From Climacium dendroides (taxonomy: Eukaryota > Streptophyta > Bryopsida > Hypnales > Climaciaceae), in assembly GCA_950106755.1 (NCBI GenBank), contig OX467089.1:20069345-20133344 (forward strand): a stretch of 64,000 nt of DNA, written 5' to 3'. The position numbers were made by a program, and so were the translations under genes. The notes under the pieces are model-generated. The model was not told the DNA's origin, searched no databases, and saw only the letters and a program-made list of their open reading frames with translations. Below, piece after piece: positions 33,184 through 42,681 of the stretch (the first letter of the stretch is position 1; the number at the start of each line of letters is the position of its first letter).

Positions 33184-34837
33184 AGGGTCAGTTTATACTT
33201 AGGGCCGGATTGAGGGCCGACAGGAACTCTCCATGTTTGAACCAATAGGATTGCTCAATTTCTCCAAATCCGGCCCAAGGCATTTATACTTGGGATTGGA
33301 TGGAACTACAACTCATCTTTTGTGTCGTCTTAGGTGGCATGGTTTGGGCGCCAAACCATTCAGCTCCAAGAGCAATCAAGACGAGGTTTTGGGTGGCCCG
33401 AACTCCCATCTAGGACCAGATTGGAGCCAAATTGGTCTCCTCCATTGGATTATACAAATCTCCCCCATCTACCAATGCAAAGTCTTTTGTTTTCTATTTT
33501 GGTGTGTACTTGTTGATTGTGAACTCAAGAAACTCCACCAATATGCACTGCTAAATTTTTGGAGCTCGATTTGTTGTCAATATTCCAATTTGAAATTAGT
33601 AGTACTGGACAGAGTTTGGGAGCTCTAGGACATAAGTTTATAATATATTAAATAAACTTATTATAATATAAAATATATTTATTATAATTATATAATATAC
33701 ACAGTTTTGTTTGTTTGATAAGATGTTCTATAAAATTGTTCTTAACTAAATATGAGATTTTAAGCTTATTTGGTTCAATCATTTTTAACTGACTCACCAT
33801 AAGATGTTTATTTTTAATTGGTATTTGGTACATGTTTATTTGGTAAAGTTGTTCTTAATTTCTAAATGCCCAATGCACCAAATTTTGGTGTCAACAATAC
33901 TTTGAAGTTTAATAAAATTTAACCGAGTTGCTATTTTTAGTTGTTTTAATATATTTTTAAGTCTTTTTGAAGTCTAGTTTTAGCATTAAAAATCCAATGT
34001 TCAAAATGATTGATTATGATTTTTTTATTCAAGATTTTGTACAAGGGTGTCCATTGCAATCTTGACTTTTATAATGTTGAGGGCTTTTGGAAATGAGCTA
34101 CGAATGCACAGATCTTGGAGAAAAAATCACATTAAAGATTCACTTAAGAAAATTGTAGAGTAGATTTTTAGAAGCTATAAATTGATTGGGGTTATGCATG
34201 TTAGGCCCTTTATCCTCATATTTTTTGGTGACCCAATTTGTTTCATATTTTTTAAATCTTTGTGTAATTAGTTATGAATTTTTTAAAGTTGAAAGGCAAT
34301 GTTCACTAAAAGTGACTATGTCCTAAAATGTGCTAATACATTTAATAAAGCAAAATGTACCTTTCCATCATGATTGCTCTTAGAGCATGGGTGTTTTAAG
34401 AGCAAACTATCTTATGCATTTACTTTTTTTACTTTTTAAGAACAATCATCATCTAAGTGACTATAATAAAGTACCTATGTTTTAGCATTAAACATGTTGA
34501 TTACAAATGCATATTCTATATAAGAGGAAAGCCAAAAAAATAAATTTATTTTTTATTTTCAAGTATATAAATAAATAAACTTCTTTTGTATTTTAGAAAT
34601 AAAATACATAGGAACAAAAAGAAAAAAAAAATTGTTTTTAATTTAAAAGAAAAAAAATAAACATGCATGTTTTTATAAATATTTTTAATTGAGCATTGAA
34701 AAAATTCCAAAGTACATGAATTGGAAATTCTGCCTTAGAATCTGGCCCAAAGGGTTTACATTAATTGGGGCTGGATGGAAAAATTGGGGCCGGAATAAGG
34801 CAAATCCAACCTTAGACACAATATAAACCCACTCTTA
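33184..34837. repeat. 1.65-kb repeat, copy B of the 31142 family
   Basis: It begins AGGGTCAGTTTATACTTAGG and ends ...ATATAAACCCACTCTTA. It aligns with copy A from end to end in the same orientation, with many substitutions, including the GCATTTATACTTGGG and CAAGATTTTGTACAAG blocks. A third copy of the interior (AAAAATCCGATTTT, TTCAAGATTTTGTGCAAGG) lies inverted in 40900-41060. Confidence 0.65.
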
Positions 34838-35819
34838 GGGCGGGCTTCCATGTGGAGTTGGGGGCCGGTGGAGTCTACCAATCACTACATCTTAAACTTA
34901 AGGACAGACAGATTATTAACAAATATTGTACTGATTCAGTGCCTTCATCACTACGTACTATAATCGCATCGATTATGTGCATTTTTACGCACTAAATCAA
35001 TGCAAAACCAATGAATATCAATAGCGTACAGTTTATGTACTTTAACTATACGATTGCTGTGTCAAATGCCAATCTATCCTTAAGAAACTTTTGATGGCAA
35101 AAGAAAGGAATTGCTCCATTGATATTTAATGAGTGATGGGTGGAAAGATTGTTTTATATTAAAATCTATGTCCATCATAAATCCTCAAAGGATATGGTAT
35201 AATTTGAAGATGAGAGCTTGACTATTTATTCTCAATACATAAGAATTATGTTTAAAATAGAAATTTAGACATCATTTTGGCATAGTAGAATAATTTCTTA
35301 CAAAAACTTTGAACTAAAAATTTTTGATAAATGAAACTAAATTTTATCTTCAAAAATCCGTTTATAATTTTCAGTCTCCAAAAAAAAGTTATGAACAAAA
35401 TTTAGAGAGGATGTTGAAAATGTCTCGTCCAACCCCTAGTTGAACCTTGTTCATAACTTACTTTAGATTGGATGCTTGAAATTTGAAATGAGTTCTTAGA
35501 GATGAAATTTAGATTGACTTTCTACATTAGCTTAGTTCAAAAAATATTTATAGACAAAGTTCAGAGAGGATATTTGAAAATGTAAAATAAAATATTCTTT
35601 CTAATCCACAGTTGTTATATCGAACGGAATCTCACTGTTCACGGACAAAATCGGACCAATTAGGGTTGACTGGCTGCGAACTTCGGAGGCTTATAACTTT
35701 TGCAAAAATACTTCAAATCGGGCAAATGAGATATTTTTAGGCATCTATAGTTTCTATATTGAATTGTCCATTGACATCCTCTATATTCAATTCTGACAAC
35801 GTCCTATGATTCAAGTTTA
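34838..35819. other. Intergenic DNA, no gene seen
   Basis: A short direct repeat (AGAGAGGATRTT...GAAAATGT near 35400 and 35560) is the only structure noticed. The stretch near 35690 (CGAACTTCGGAGGCTTATAACTT, first 20 bases shown: CGAACTTCGGAGGCTTATAA) resembles 1615-1635 in the TTAA element. Confidence 0.35.
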
Positions 35820-36058
35820 GGAAATTCTTGACAAGAGATTTGTCAATAGCAATTTTTGTATAGATGTAGGTTGAATTCTTCACCTTTGGTTGGTTAGAGG
35901 TTTCATTTTACTTCCCTTCGTAGGGATTTAATTGCTATATAGTCTATAGAGTGTGGTATCTACATATTCTTTTCTTTCAAGGTGTTTAAACTAGCTTCAA
36001 TTGTTGTCCCATTAGGTTGTGGAGAGCCAATTTCAAATTTAATTTGGGACAGAGGGAG
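35820..36058. mobile_element. Truncated Stowaway-like MITE, inverse of 5803-6258
   Basis: The right edge, reverse-complemented, reads CTCCCTCTGTCCCAAATT, the classic Stowaway terminus. The segment aligns in inverse orientation with about 5843-6050, sharing AAATTGGCTCT, GTAGATACCA and ATTCAACCTACA. The other terminus was not found, so this copy is truncated or diverged. Confidence 0.6.
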
Positions 36059-36104
36059 CATATGGAAAGATGGAAATGAGTTGTTAGTAGGACATTTATG
36101 ACTC

Positions 36105-36298
36105 CAGTTTTGTAATCTCAAGGCAGACCACTTCAAAAATTCACAGAATTTACAATTTTAACCAGAAAATTATAATTCCACTTGTGTGTTTGATCAGTGA
36201 AACAAGAGGACACCTTTGGAAAATATGTGCCCCTCTTGGAATTGACCCCAAGATACTCACATTCCAAATCAGGCCGGTAATAGGCTTGTCTACCTTAA
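36105..36298. repeat. ~190-bp repeat, inverted copy at 51827-52020
   Basis: The reverse complement reads AAGGTAGACAAGCCTATTA, TATCTTGGGGTCAATT, AAGTGGAATTATAATTTTCT and GTGAATTTTTGAAGT, each matching 51827-52020 almost exactly. No coding capacity. Confidence 0.7.
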
Positions 36299-36507
36299 TA
36301 TGTTATGAACATTGACTCTCTCACGCCACTGAGAGCCAAAACCACGACGTCCGAGTACGTCGCCGGCTCCTCCCACGTCGAGAAACACACATTCCTCGCA
36401 TCCTTCAAGAGCATCGACTCAAATCCGGGCGAATCAGTCGTGGTTTTGACGACGGGTCGAATTGCCGATTCAAGATTTGTAAGCCATTCATTCCCAGGAT
36501 CCTCCAT
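36295..36507 (-). pseudogene. Truncated duplicate of the 3' end of the 36715 gene
   Basis: The frame contains SPGFESMLLKDARNVCFSTW and then EEPATYSDVVVLAL. The neighbouring gene ends with EPGFESM...EEARYVCFSTWDEPATYKDVVVLAMG. Only the last ~55 codons are present, and part of the loop between GFESM and ARNVCF is missing. No upstream exons were found before 36714. It lies in the same orientation immediately downstream of the full gene, so it is a tandem duplicate that lost its 5' part. Confidence 0.65.
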
Positions 36508-36714
36508 ATTGAAAATCCTACGTCTCCCAGAGCTTTGCCTACGCGCTCTAATTCAACAAATATAATACTTCTAATCCTTCACATAAACTAGAGGAATCGA
36601 TGAACTCTGTCCTGGCCAAGCTCCTCGCTCAATGGCAGACGACACGAGCCCTGGACAGAATTGATTCAGGTCTTGTCACTCAAAGACACAATTAAACACA
36701 CGCTATGAGTGCAT

Positions 36715-38421
36715 TCACCCCATAGCCAACACCACCACGTCCTTGTACGTCGCCGGCTCATCCCACGTCGAGAAACACACATACCTCGCCTCCTCCAAGA
36801 ACAGCGGATCCCTATACACCAAGAACATACTCTCAAACCCAGGCTCTCTCCCATACCCCACGCGAACCAGCTTCGTCCTCTTCTCAATCGAGATCCAGAA
36901 GTCATTCTCGGTCCCCACCTCCGGCTTGTTCATCCCCACGGGCACCGTGCAGAGATTCTCCCCCTGGGACCTCCGTCGCACCACCGAGGCCGTGTTGTCC
37001 CACCCCCCGATCACGACCTCGTACATGGGATGCATGGATTGAGGGAGGGGGGAGATCGCGACGTGCACGTCGCTGCAGGAGTCGGTGGTGAAGAGGATGA
37101 CGCCGGAGCCTGGGTGAGGAAGAGAAAAGCCGGGGGAGGACCAGACGTAGAGGCCGCGCAGGGGAGGAAGGGCTAATGGTTTGTCATGGTGCTGGTGCAG
37201 GAGTAGTTGACGGGGTCTTTGGGGAGGGGGATGTGGGGAGGGGTGGCTTTGAAAGTCCCTGAGTGTGTGGAAATGGGAAAACGTTAGAAAGCATGAAAAT
37301 TGGAAAGCACGAGAGAAGAGAAATAGTGCTAAACTGATCATAATGTGTGCAATTCCCTGCGTGGAAATCATCAAGCTGATAAGTGCTAAACTGATCATAG
37401 TGTGAGCAGTTCGCTGAATGAAAATCATCAGAGAGTAACCAAGCTAAATAGAGCTAAACTGATAATTAGTGTGAAAAGCCCCTGCATGAAAATCAGGACA
37501 GATTAGCCAAGCTAATATACTGCGCGTGATTCTTCTTCTTTTTTGCTAGAGAGTGACAGATTTTGACGAGTTTAGACAGTCTTTTTAGTCTGGACTCAAG
37601 TCTGAAGGAAATTGGAGGACATGCAACTGAAAATAGAGTTGTCCTGTAAGTCATGACATCTTCTTAAAAGCTTCACATAGCAGAATGGGGTCAAAATTTA
37701 TTTGACACCATTTGAGAGGCAAGGGTGGGACCAAACCCTCCAGATAGGGAGTGGAGAACTCAATGTGTCTCACTAAAGTGCGTGCAATCGTGCGTTCTTG
37801 TAATTCCCAAAAAATAACATGTTGAATCAAAATTTAAATGCACTTTTAGAGTAAGAATTGGAAAAGGGCGACATTTCATGACTTATACGATAATTCTAGT
37901 ATGCTGTAAATCTTCAAATACTGTATTCAGTGTATTGGTGCTACCCAAATCTTAAAAACATCATGCCACATTTGCCAAATTTTGTTGACTGACTTGACTC
38001 AACCAAATTGAGTCACCCAAGTCGGGGAAAATAAGAGAATGAAAAAAGCGAAAATTGAAAATAGTGACATGCACCGAAAAAGAAGAGGAACGAAACTAAA
38101 AAAATAAAATTCAAAAACAATAATAAATGATTAAAAAAAATTCAATGGGACTTCCCCTGTGGACTCCTGCTAGCATCAGAAAAAAGAAATTAGCAAATCT
38201 GAAAAATAAATAAATGAAGGAGGTTGAGCTCACCCCGAGCTAGCAATCCTGTGGCCCTTGTGTTTGCCGTTGAGAGGCAGCCTTGTAGAAAAATCTTCGA
38301 TTTCATCGCTCCAAACTGGCAGTCGTGCAAACTCAAAGCTTCTGTCCGCAAACAGATATGCACCGCAAAGCAACCAGAGACGATACACTTCGGAGCGCAA
38401 CCTTGACAGAAACGACCTCAT
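36715..38421 (-). CDS. Protein with farnesoic-acid-O-methyltransferase-like (Methyltransf_FA) domain, ~243 aa
   Basis: Two exons fit in phase: 38421-38234 (ATG; donor GTGAGC) and 37258-36715 (acceptor CTCAG), 244 codons with stop. Exon 1 encodes a basic, partly hydrophobic N-terminus (MRSFLSRLRSEVYRLWLLCG). Exon 2, from LYVWSSPGF on, reads ILFTTDSCSDVHVAISP, YEVVIGGWDNTASVVRR, NDFWISIEK and ARYVCFSTWDEPATY, which I read as the Methyltransf_FA (PF12248) fold. Despite the name, its biochemical role in most organisms is unknown. The first ~30 codons of exon 2 are low in complexity, and an alternative frame there (GTFKATPPHIPLPKDPVNYS) looks more protein-like, so a frameshift near 37180 is possible. 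A truncated duplicate lies downstream. Confidence 0.5.
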
Positions 38422-38619
38422 CGTAGCACACTTTCAATTTCAATAACCTCTATTCTTTCAGCAATTCAACAATCTGCACGCTTTCAACAAGTTGAATCTG
38501 CAGTGATAGCACTAATTAAGTCGACGGGAATCTACTCGAACAGTGAAGATGAAGTTGCCCACGAAAACGTACACACGAATCAAAACTTGCAAGACTAACT
38601 TGACCCAATTGTGAATTAA

Positions 38620-39247
38620 CCCTTAAACGACGGTCTGGTCACCGTGGCCAAAGACGAAGCTGCTGCAGACATGGACAGTGCCCATTACGGTGCTTCGACA
38701 AATATGCTTGTCTACTGTTGCATACGTAACCATTCCATGTTGCCCTCTTATGAATTTGTAGGGAGGGCAACACTCAACCTAATGCTAGAACATGAATGTG
38801 TGAAACCTCTTCTCACTACACTAAATAGTGAAATTAGGTTGCCCCACACTAAATTCCCGACATTCTACACTATAGAAATATGTACAGTTACTGTAGAAGG
38901 ATGAAGTAATGTAGGAACCATGTGTATTGCATAGGTTGGTGCACTGGTTCATGGCTCAGGTTTAGAGAATTGCTTGTGCCTCCATCTGGATGAGTGGTGA
39001 GTCATGAAGTAACTTTCCTGAGTAAGGCAACCTAATTGTTCCAGCAACCTAATTTCACTATTTAGTGTAAGTAGAGTGCCTAAAAATATAGAAGTCAACA
39101 TCGCTATTTTCTGCCATGTACGATGCAACACACCTCCACGATCACTTTAGAAAAAAAAAGATGAAAAACGGCCTTCTGACATCCAACAAATGATTTTGGG
39201 GGGGGTCATCCATCGGACAGAAAACCGTCCGCCGCCGTGTTTGAAGG
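38620..39247. mobile_element. TTAA-flanked (piggyBac-like) element, 628 bp
   Basis: TTAA lies at 38616-38619 and 39248-39251. The left end is CCCTTAAACGACGG. The right end, reverse-complemented, is CCTTCAAACACGGCGG. GGTCACCGTGG lies just inside the left end, as in the partial element at 1-173. No coding capacity. Confidence 0.6.
38817..39069. repeat. Nested inverted repeat with perfect 26-bp arms
   Basis: 38817-38842 and 39044-39069 are exact reverse complements (the left arm starts TACACTAAATAGTGAAATTA). The arms also contain the internal palindrome CACTAAATAGTG. The structure lies wholly inside the TTAA element 38620-39247 and may be a second, younger insertion. Confidence 0.65.
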
Positions 39248-39413
39248 TTAAGCTCATGAATAAGTGAATATGGAGACGATCGAAGCAATGACGAGCTCGC
39301 AAGGTAACTTAGTGATTTCCATTCCGTCAACTGAGTCAAGTTTGAGGAGCTCCTTGGAGCAAATGAGGACTAAATTAGAGCAATTTGTCAGCGTCAACAC
39401 TACATTTACTTAA

Positions 39414-39964
39414 CCCTAAAAGAGCCTGTTTGGGGGGACTCAATTTGTCAGCTTGTGGCAGGTACTGTTCAAAAACACACTCGCTGAACTTAAACCCCAT
39501 TGGGCTCAGCTGAAGAAGTCGTAATTTATGTGCAATAGGAGACTGACAACTCCATCATCCCAGAGTAGGATATTTTAAGACAGATAGACACCTTTTCCTA
39601 TACCAGCGGCTCCCTATTTGAAATTGAAACTGGAAGGTTCTGAAAGACAATTTAAGCTTTACATTTATATCAGCTCGATTTTCTAGGCTGGATTTTCATT
39701 GGATGAAGGAGATACAAGCCCCCCAAGTTGCAGCCATGAAGTGCACTTTGGTGAATCAAATTGAGCCTATGAATTTCGATTGGCTTCTAGAAAATCATTA
39801 CCTTTTGGATTGATTTGAAAATTTTACCACACAAACTAGAAAAAAAGGCGCAAATTTTCCAACAAGTTTTATTGAATTTGGACATTGGATGCAAAAGTTA
39901 CAGTGGCTTGAATAGAACTTAAAACTATGTGAGGACACTTTTTGTCCTCTTGGGCGGTCTAGGG
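39414..39964. mobile_element. TTAA-flanked element, 551 bp, inverse relative of 1216-2156
   Basis: TTAA lies at 39410-39413 and 39965-39968. The left end is CCCTAAAAGAGCC. The right end, reverse-complemented, is CCCTAGACCGCCCAAG. The right half is homologous, inverted, to the left half of 1216-2156 (AAGTGTCCTCACA, GCATCCAATGTCCAAA, GTGGTAAAATTTTCA). It directly abuts the next TTAA element. Confidence 0.6.
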
Positions 39965-39968
39965 TTAA

Positions 39969-41333
39969 CCCCCCCCCCCTCGAGCAAAAGGGGGGCTGTC
40001 AGATGCAGTGGGGCCCCTACTACCCCTCCGTTCCCTCCGTCCGTTCCCTTCGCTCCCTGCCTTGGTTCCTCCTCTTCTCCCTCTCTCTCCTTCCTTGACT
40101 CCTATCCTTTGGCCACAACCTCAACCTCGTGTCTTTGTTTTCATTCCCTAATTGTCCAAGGCACCAAATTTTCGCGTTTCAAATATTGTGAAGTTAAATA
40201 AAGCTTTAAGAATCAATTTTCTTTTCCTATGTGATCTCTAACATGTCTAGTTTGAATTTGTACGGTTACAATTAAAAAAAATGGATTCAACTTATCAAAA
40301 TGTTGGCTTTTGTTCAATTTAAAGCAAATCTCGAGAAGCGAAAAACAAGCCTTAAGCATTTAGGGGTTAAATGTTTTCTTTTGCATCAAATGTTTAACTT
40401 AAAATTTCATTCAAATACTTCTTAATTACCATTCATTCCAAAAGCATGGTTATAGTCTTCATCAATAATTCTTTTAAAATGAATTCAAGCATAGGATTTT
40501 TTGGTTAACTTGTTCAAGTACATTGATCTAAGATTATAAAATGACTTTTGCTACCAATTGCAAGTTCCATGTACTAAAATTTAACTTTAAACATAGGCTT
40601 CACTAGCGCTTTTAAAAGGTGAAGGCTTTTGTATTTCAACATTTTTAGAAAAGAAATATGTATACGCTATAACTTGTCCATGTAGTCAATATTTTGAAAA
40701 AGTCAATATGTTCGAAAATCTTTCAAATTTCTTTTCACATATGAAATCTACAAAGTTGGTCACCCCAAAAATATATGAGGTTATAAGGCCCAACATGCAC
40801 AACCCCAATCAATTTATGGCTTTCCAAAATCTATTCTATAATTTTTTTTAAATGAATTTCTTATGTAATTTTTTTTCCACAATCTAGTGTATTTGAGGTT
40901 CATTTCCAAAAAACCTCAATACTACGTGAAGTCAAGATTGCAATGGGTAACCTTGCACAAAATCTTGAATAGAAAAATCATAATCATCCATTTTTAAAAT
41001 CGGATTTTTAATACTAAAATGAAACTTCCAATAGAGTTTTGCAAAAATATAAACTACTAAAAATAGAAAGATGGTTAGGTTTTATTTAACTTCACAATAT
41101 TTGAAACGTGAAAAATTGGTGCCTTGGACAATTAGAGGTTAAAGACAAATACACAAGGTTGAGGTTGAAAAAAATCTGTGGCCAAAGGATACGAGTCAAG
41201 GAAGGAAGGGAGCAAGGGAGCAGGAGAGGGAGGGAGCCAAGGCAGGGAACGAAGGGAATAGACGGAGGGAACGAAAGAGGAGCAGACCCCACTCCGCCTG
41301 ACAGGCACCCTCGTTTTGCTCGAGGGGGGGTGT
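39969..41333. mobile_element. 1.37-kb foldback element with ~240-bp terminal inverted repeats
   Basis: TTAA lies at 39965-39968 and 41334-41337. The left arm (39969 to about 40205) begins with a C run and then CTCGAGCAAAA. The right arm (about 41090-41333), reverse-complemented, begins ACACCCCCCCTCGAGCAAAA and matches through CCAAGGCACCAA and CAAATATTGTGAAGTTAAAT. The arms are pyrimidine-rich (CTCCCTTCCTT type). The interior contains an inverted stretch homologous to copies A and B (31142, 33184). A further TTAA-type end (TTTAGGGGTTAA) lies inside at 40361-40370. No transposase. Confidence 0.7.
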
Positions 41334-41426
41334 TTAACGTCCGGCATTTTTCTAGTTATATTGTTGCACGGAATCTCAAATTCTTCACAGAAAAAGAGTG
41401 TTATTGCAAGTGCAGAGCCCTAGTAT

Positions 41427-41705
41427 AGTAAGGTAGGTACACCCAAATGTGCCACTGACCTTAAACCGCCATCTATACCATACGTACATCTCGAAAACCA
41501 GTTCTGTACCTATGTGGAAGAAACGCTTTCAGAACCAAACTTTGTTCCTTAATAACTTTTGCATACAGTATCCAAATGCCACGTTCTCTGGTGCGTTGGA
41601 ACCTCCTTTCACTTGCCAACAAGAACATATGAAATTTTTACCAATCCAATATTAGGAAATAGGCTCAGTAGCAATTAGTGGCGGTTTTAGGTGTACCCAC
41701 CTTAT
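41427..41705. repeat. ~280-bp TIR element (GTACACC ends)
   Basis: The left end is GTAAGGTAGGTACACCCAAA. The right end, reverse-complemented, is ATAAGGTGGGTACACCTAAA, and similarity continues through GCCACT. Arm length is about 30 bp with a few mismatches. The TSD is unclear. No coding capacity. Confidence 0.55.
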
Positions 41706-42282
41706 AAGCAATCAAATAAAACTTTCTGGAAGCTAGCTTGTTGTGAATTGCGCATCAAGCTCCGTTTGTTTGTCAAGCTATTCAATTTGCCTCCACTAAA
41801 GCCCTCAACGTATGATTGCAACACATTCACCATTGATAGTAAGCTATGGAAGCTTATACCCATTGTGGACCCTCTGGTCCTGCGCATATTTAGAATGATT
41901 TGTTGCAATAGAATGACAAATTCAAGAGTTTTTCACACGAATTTTGGTCAACTTATTTTTGAGTGAAAACACACATATTATAGGTGATCAAAGAAAAAAT
42001 ATATAGTTTCCCATTGTTGTCCCTAGGAGGGATTGTTTTTTGTCCTTTTCGATTGTATTGTGGTACTTTGGACACAACTGATTTTACATTTTTGCCAAAT
42101 TGGTGGTTTTCTTTTTATGAAAATTATCTTGGAATGAGAGGCCATGGTTACTAGAGAGAAATGATCAATGATCTGCTTGACTTTTGGACTTTGAAACTTC
42201 TCTTCACACAGCAAGGTTAGTATTAGAAGATTATTTATCCATTCTAACACTATTTTAGCTCTATAGTAAATTACAGTTTTCT
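41706..42282. other. Intergenic DNA, no gene seen
   Basis: A 91-codon frame at 41691-41966 has no family resemblance. Nothing else was noticed. Confidence 0.35.
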
Positions 42283-42456
42283 AGGAAAGGGACAGATTTT
42301 CACGGCGGAAGGCAAAAATTACAATTTTGCAAAGAAGGGACAAATTTTCACAACGGGAGGCTAAAATTACAGTTTTGCAGGGAAGGGACAGATTTTTATG
42401 ACACCAATTAAGTGCCCCAACACTATTTACACATAAGTTGAAAAATAGTGTTGGGG
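42283..42456. repeat. Tandem ~50-bp repeat and hairpin upstream of the hydrolase gene
   Basis: The unit AGGGACAGATTTTCACRRCGG plus an AAATTACARTTTTGCA stretch occurs twice in full and once in part between 42283 and 42400. A hairpin follows: CCCCAACACTATTTA (42415-42429) against its near-perfect complement at 42442-42456. It lies ~230-400 bp before the start codon and may be promoter sequence. Confidence 0.5.
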
Positions 42457-42681
42457 TAAAAAACAAGGAACAACACTAATTATCACCCAACACTATTTAC
42501 CAATTTTAGTGTACATAGGCCAGTTTTCAGAGAAATTTCGAAAAAAAAACCCAACTCTGCGGGAGTAATATTCTCTTTCAGTTCCTGTCAACCGCATGTT
42601 TCACTTTCGCAGCAGCCGCTCGGGTATGGCTCGCCTCCTTCCTTTTCCCCTTCCTCCTACTGCCTTGGAACCTCCGACGCC

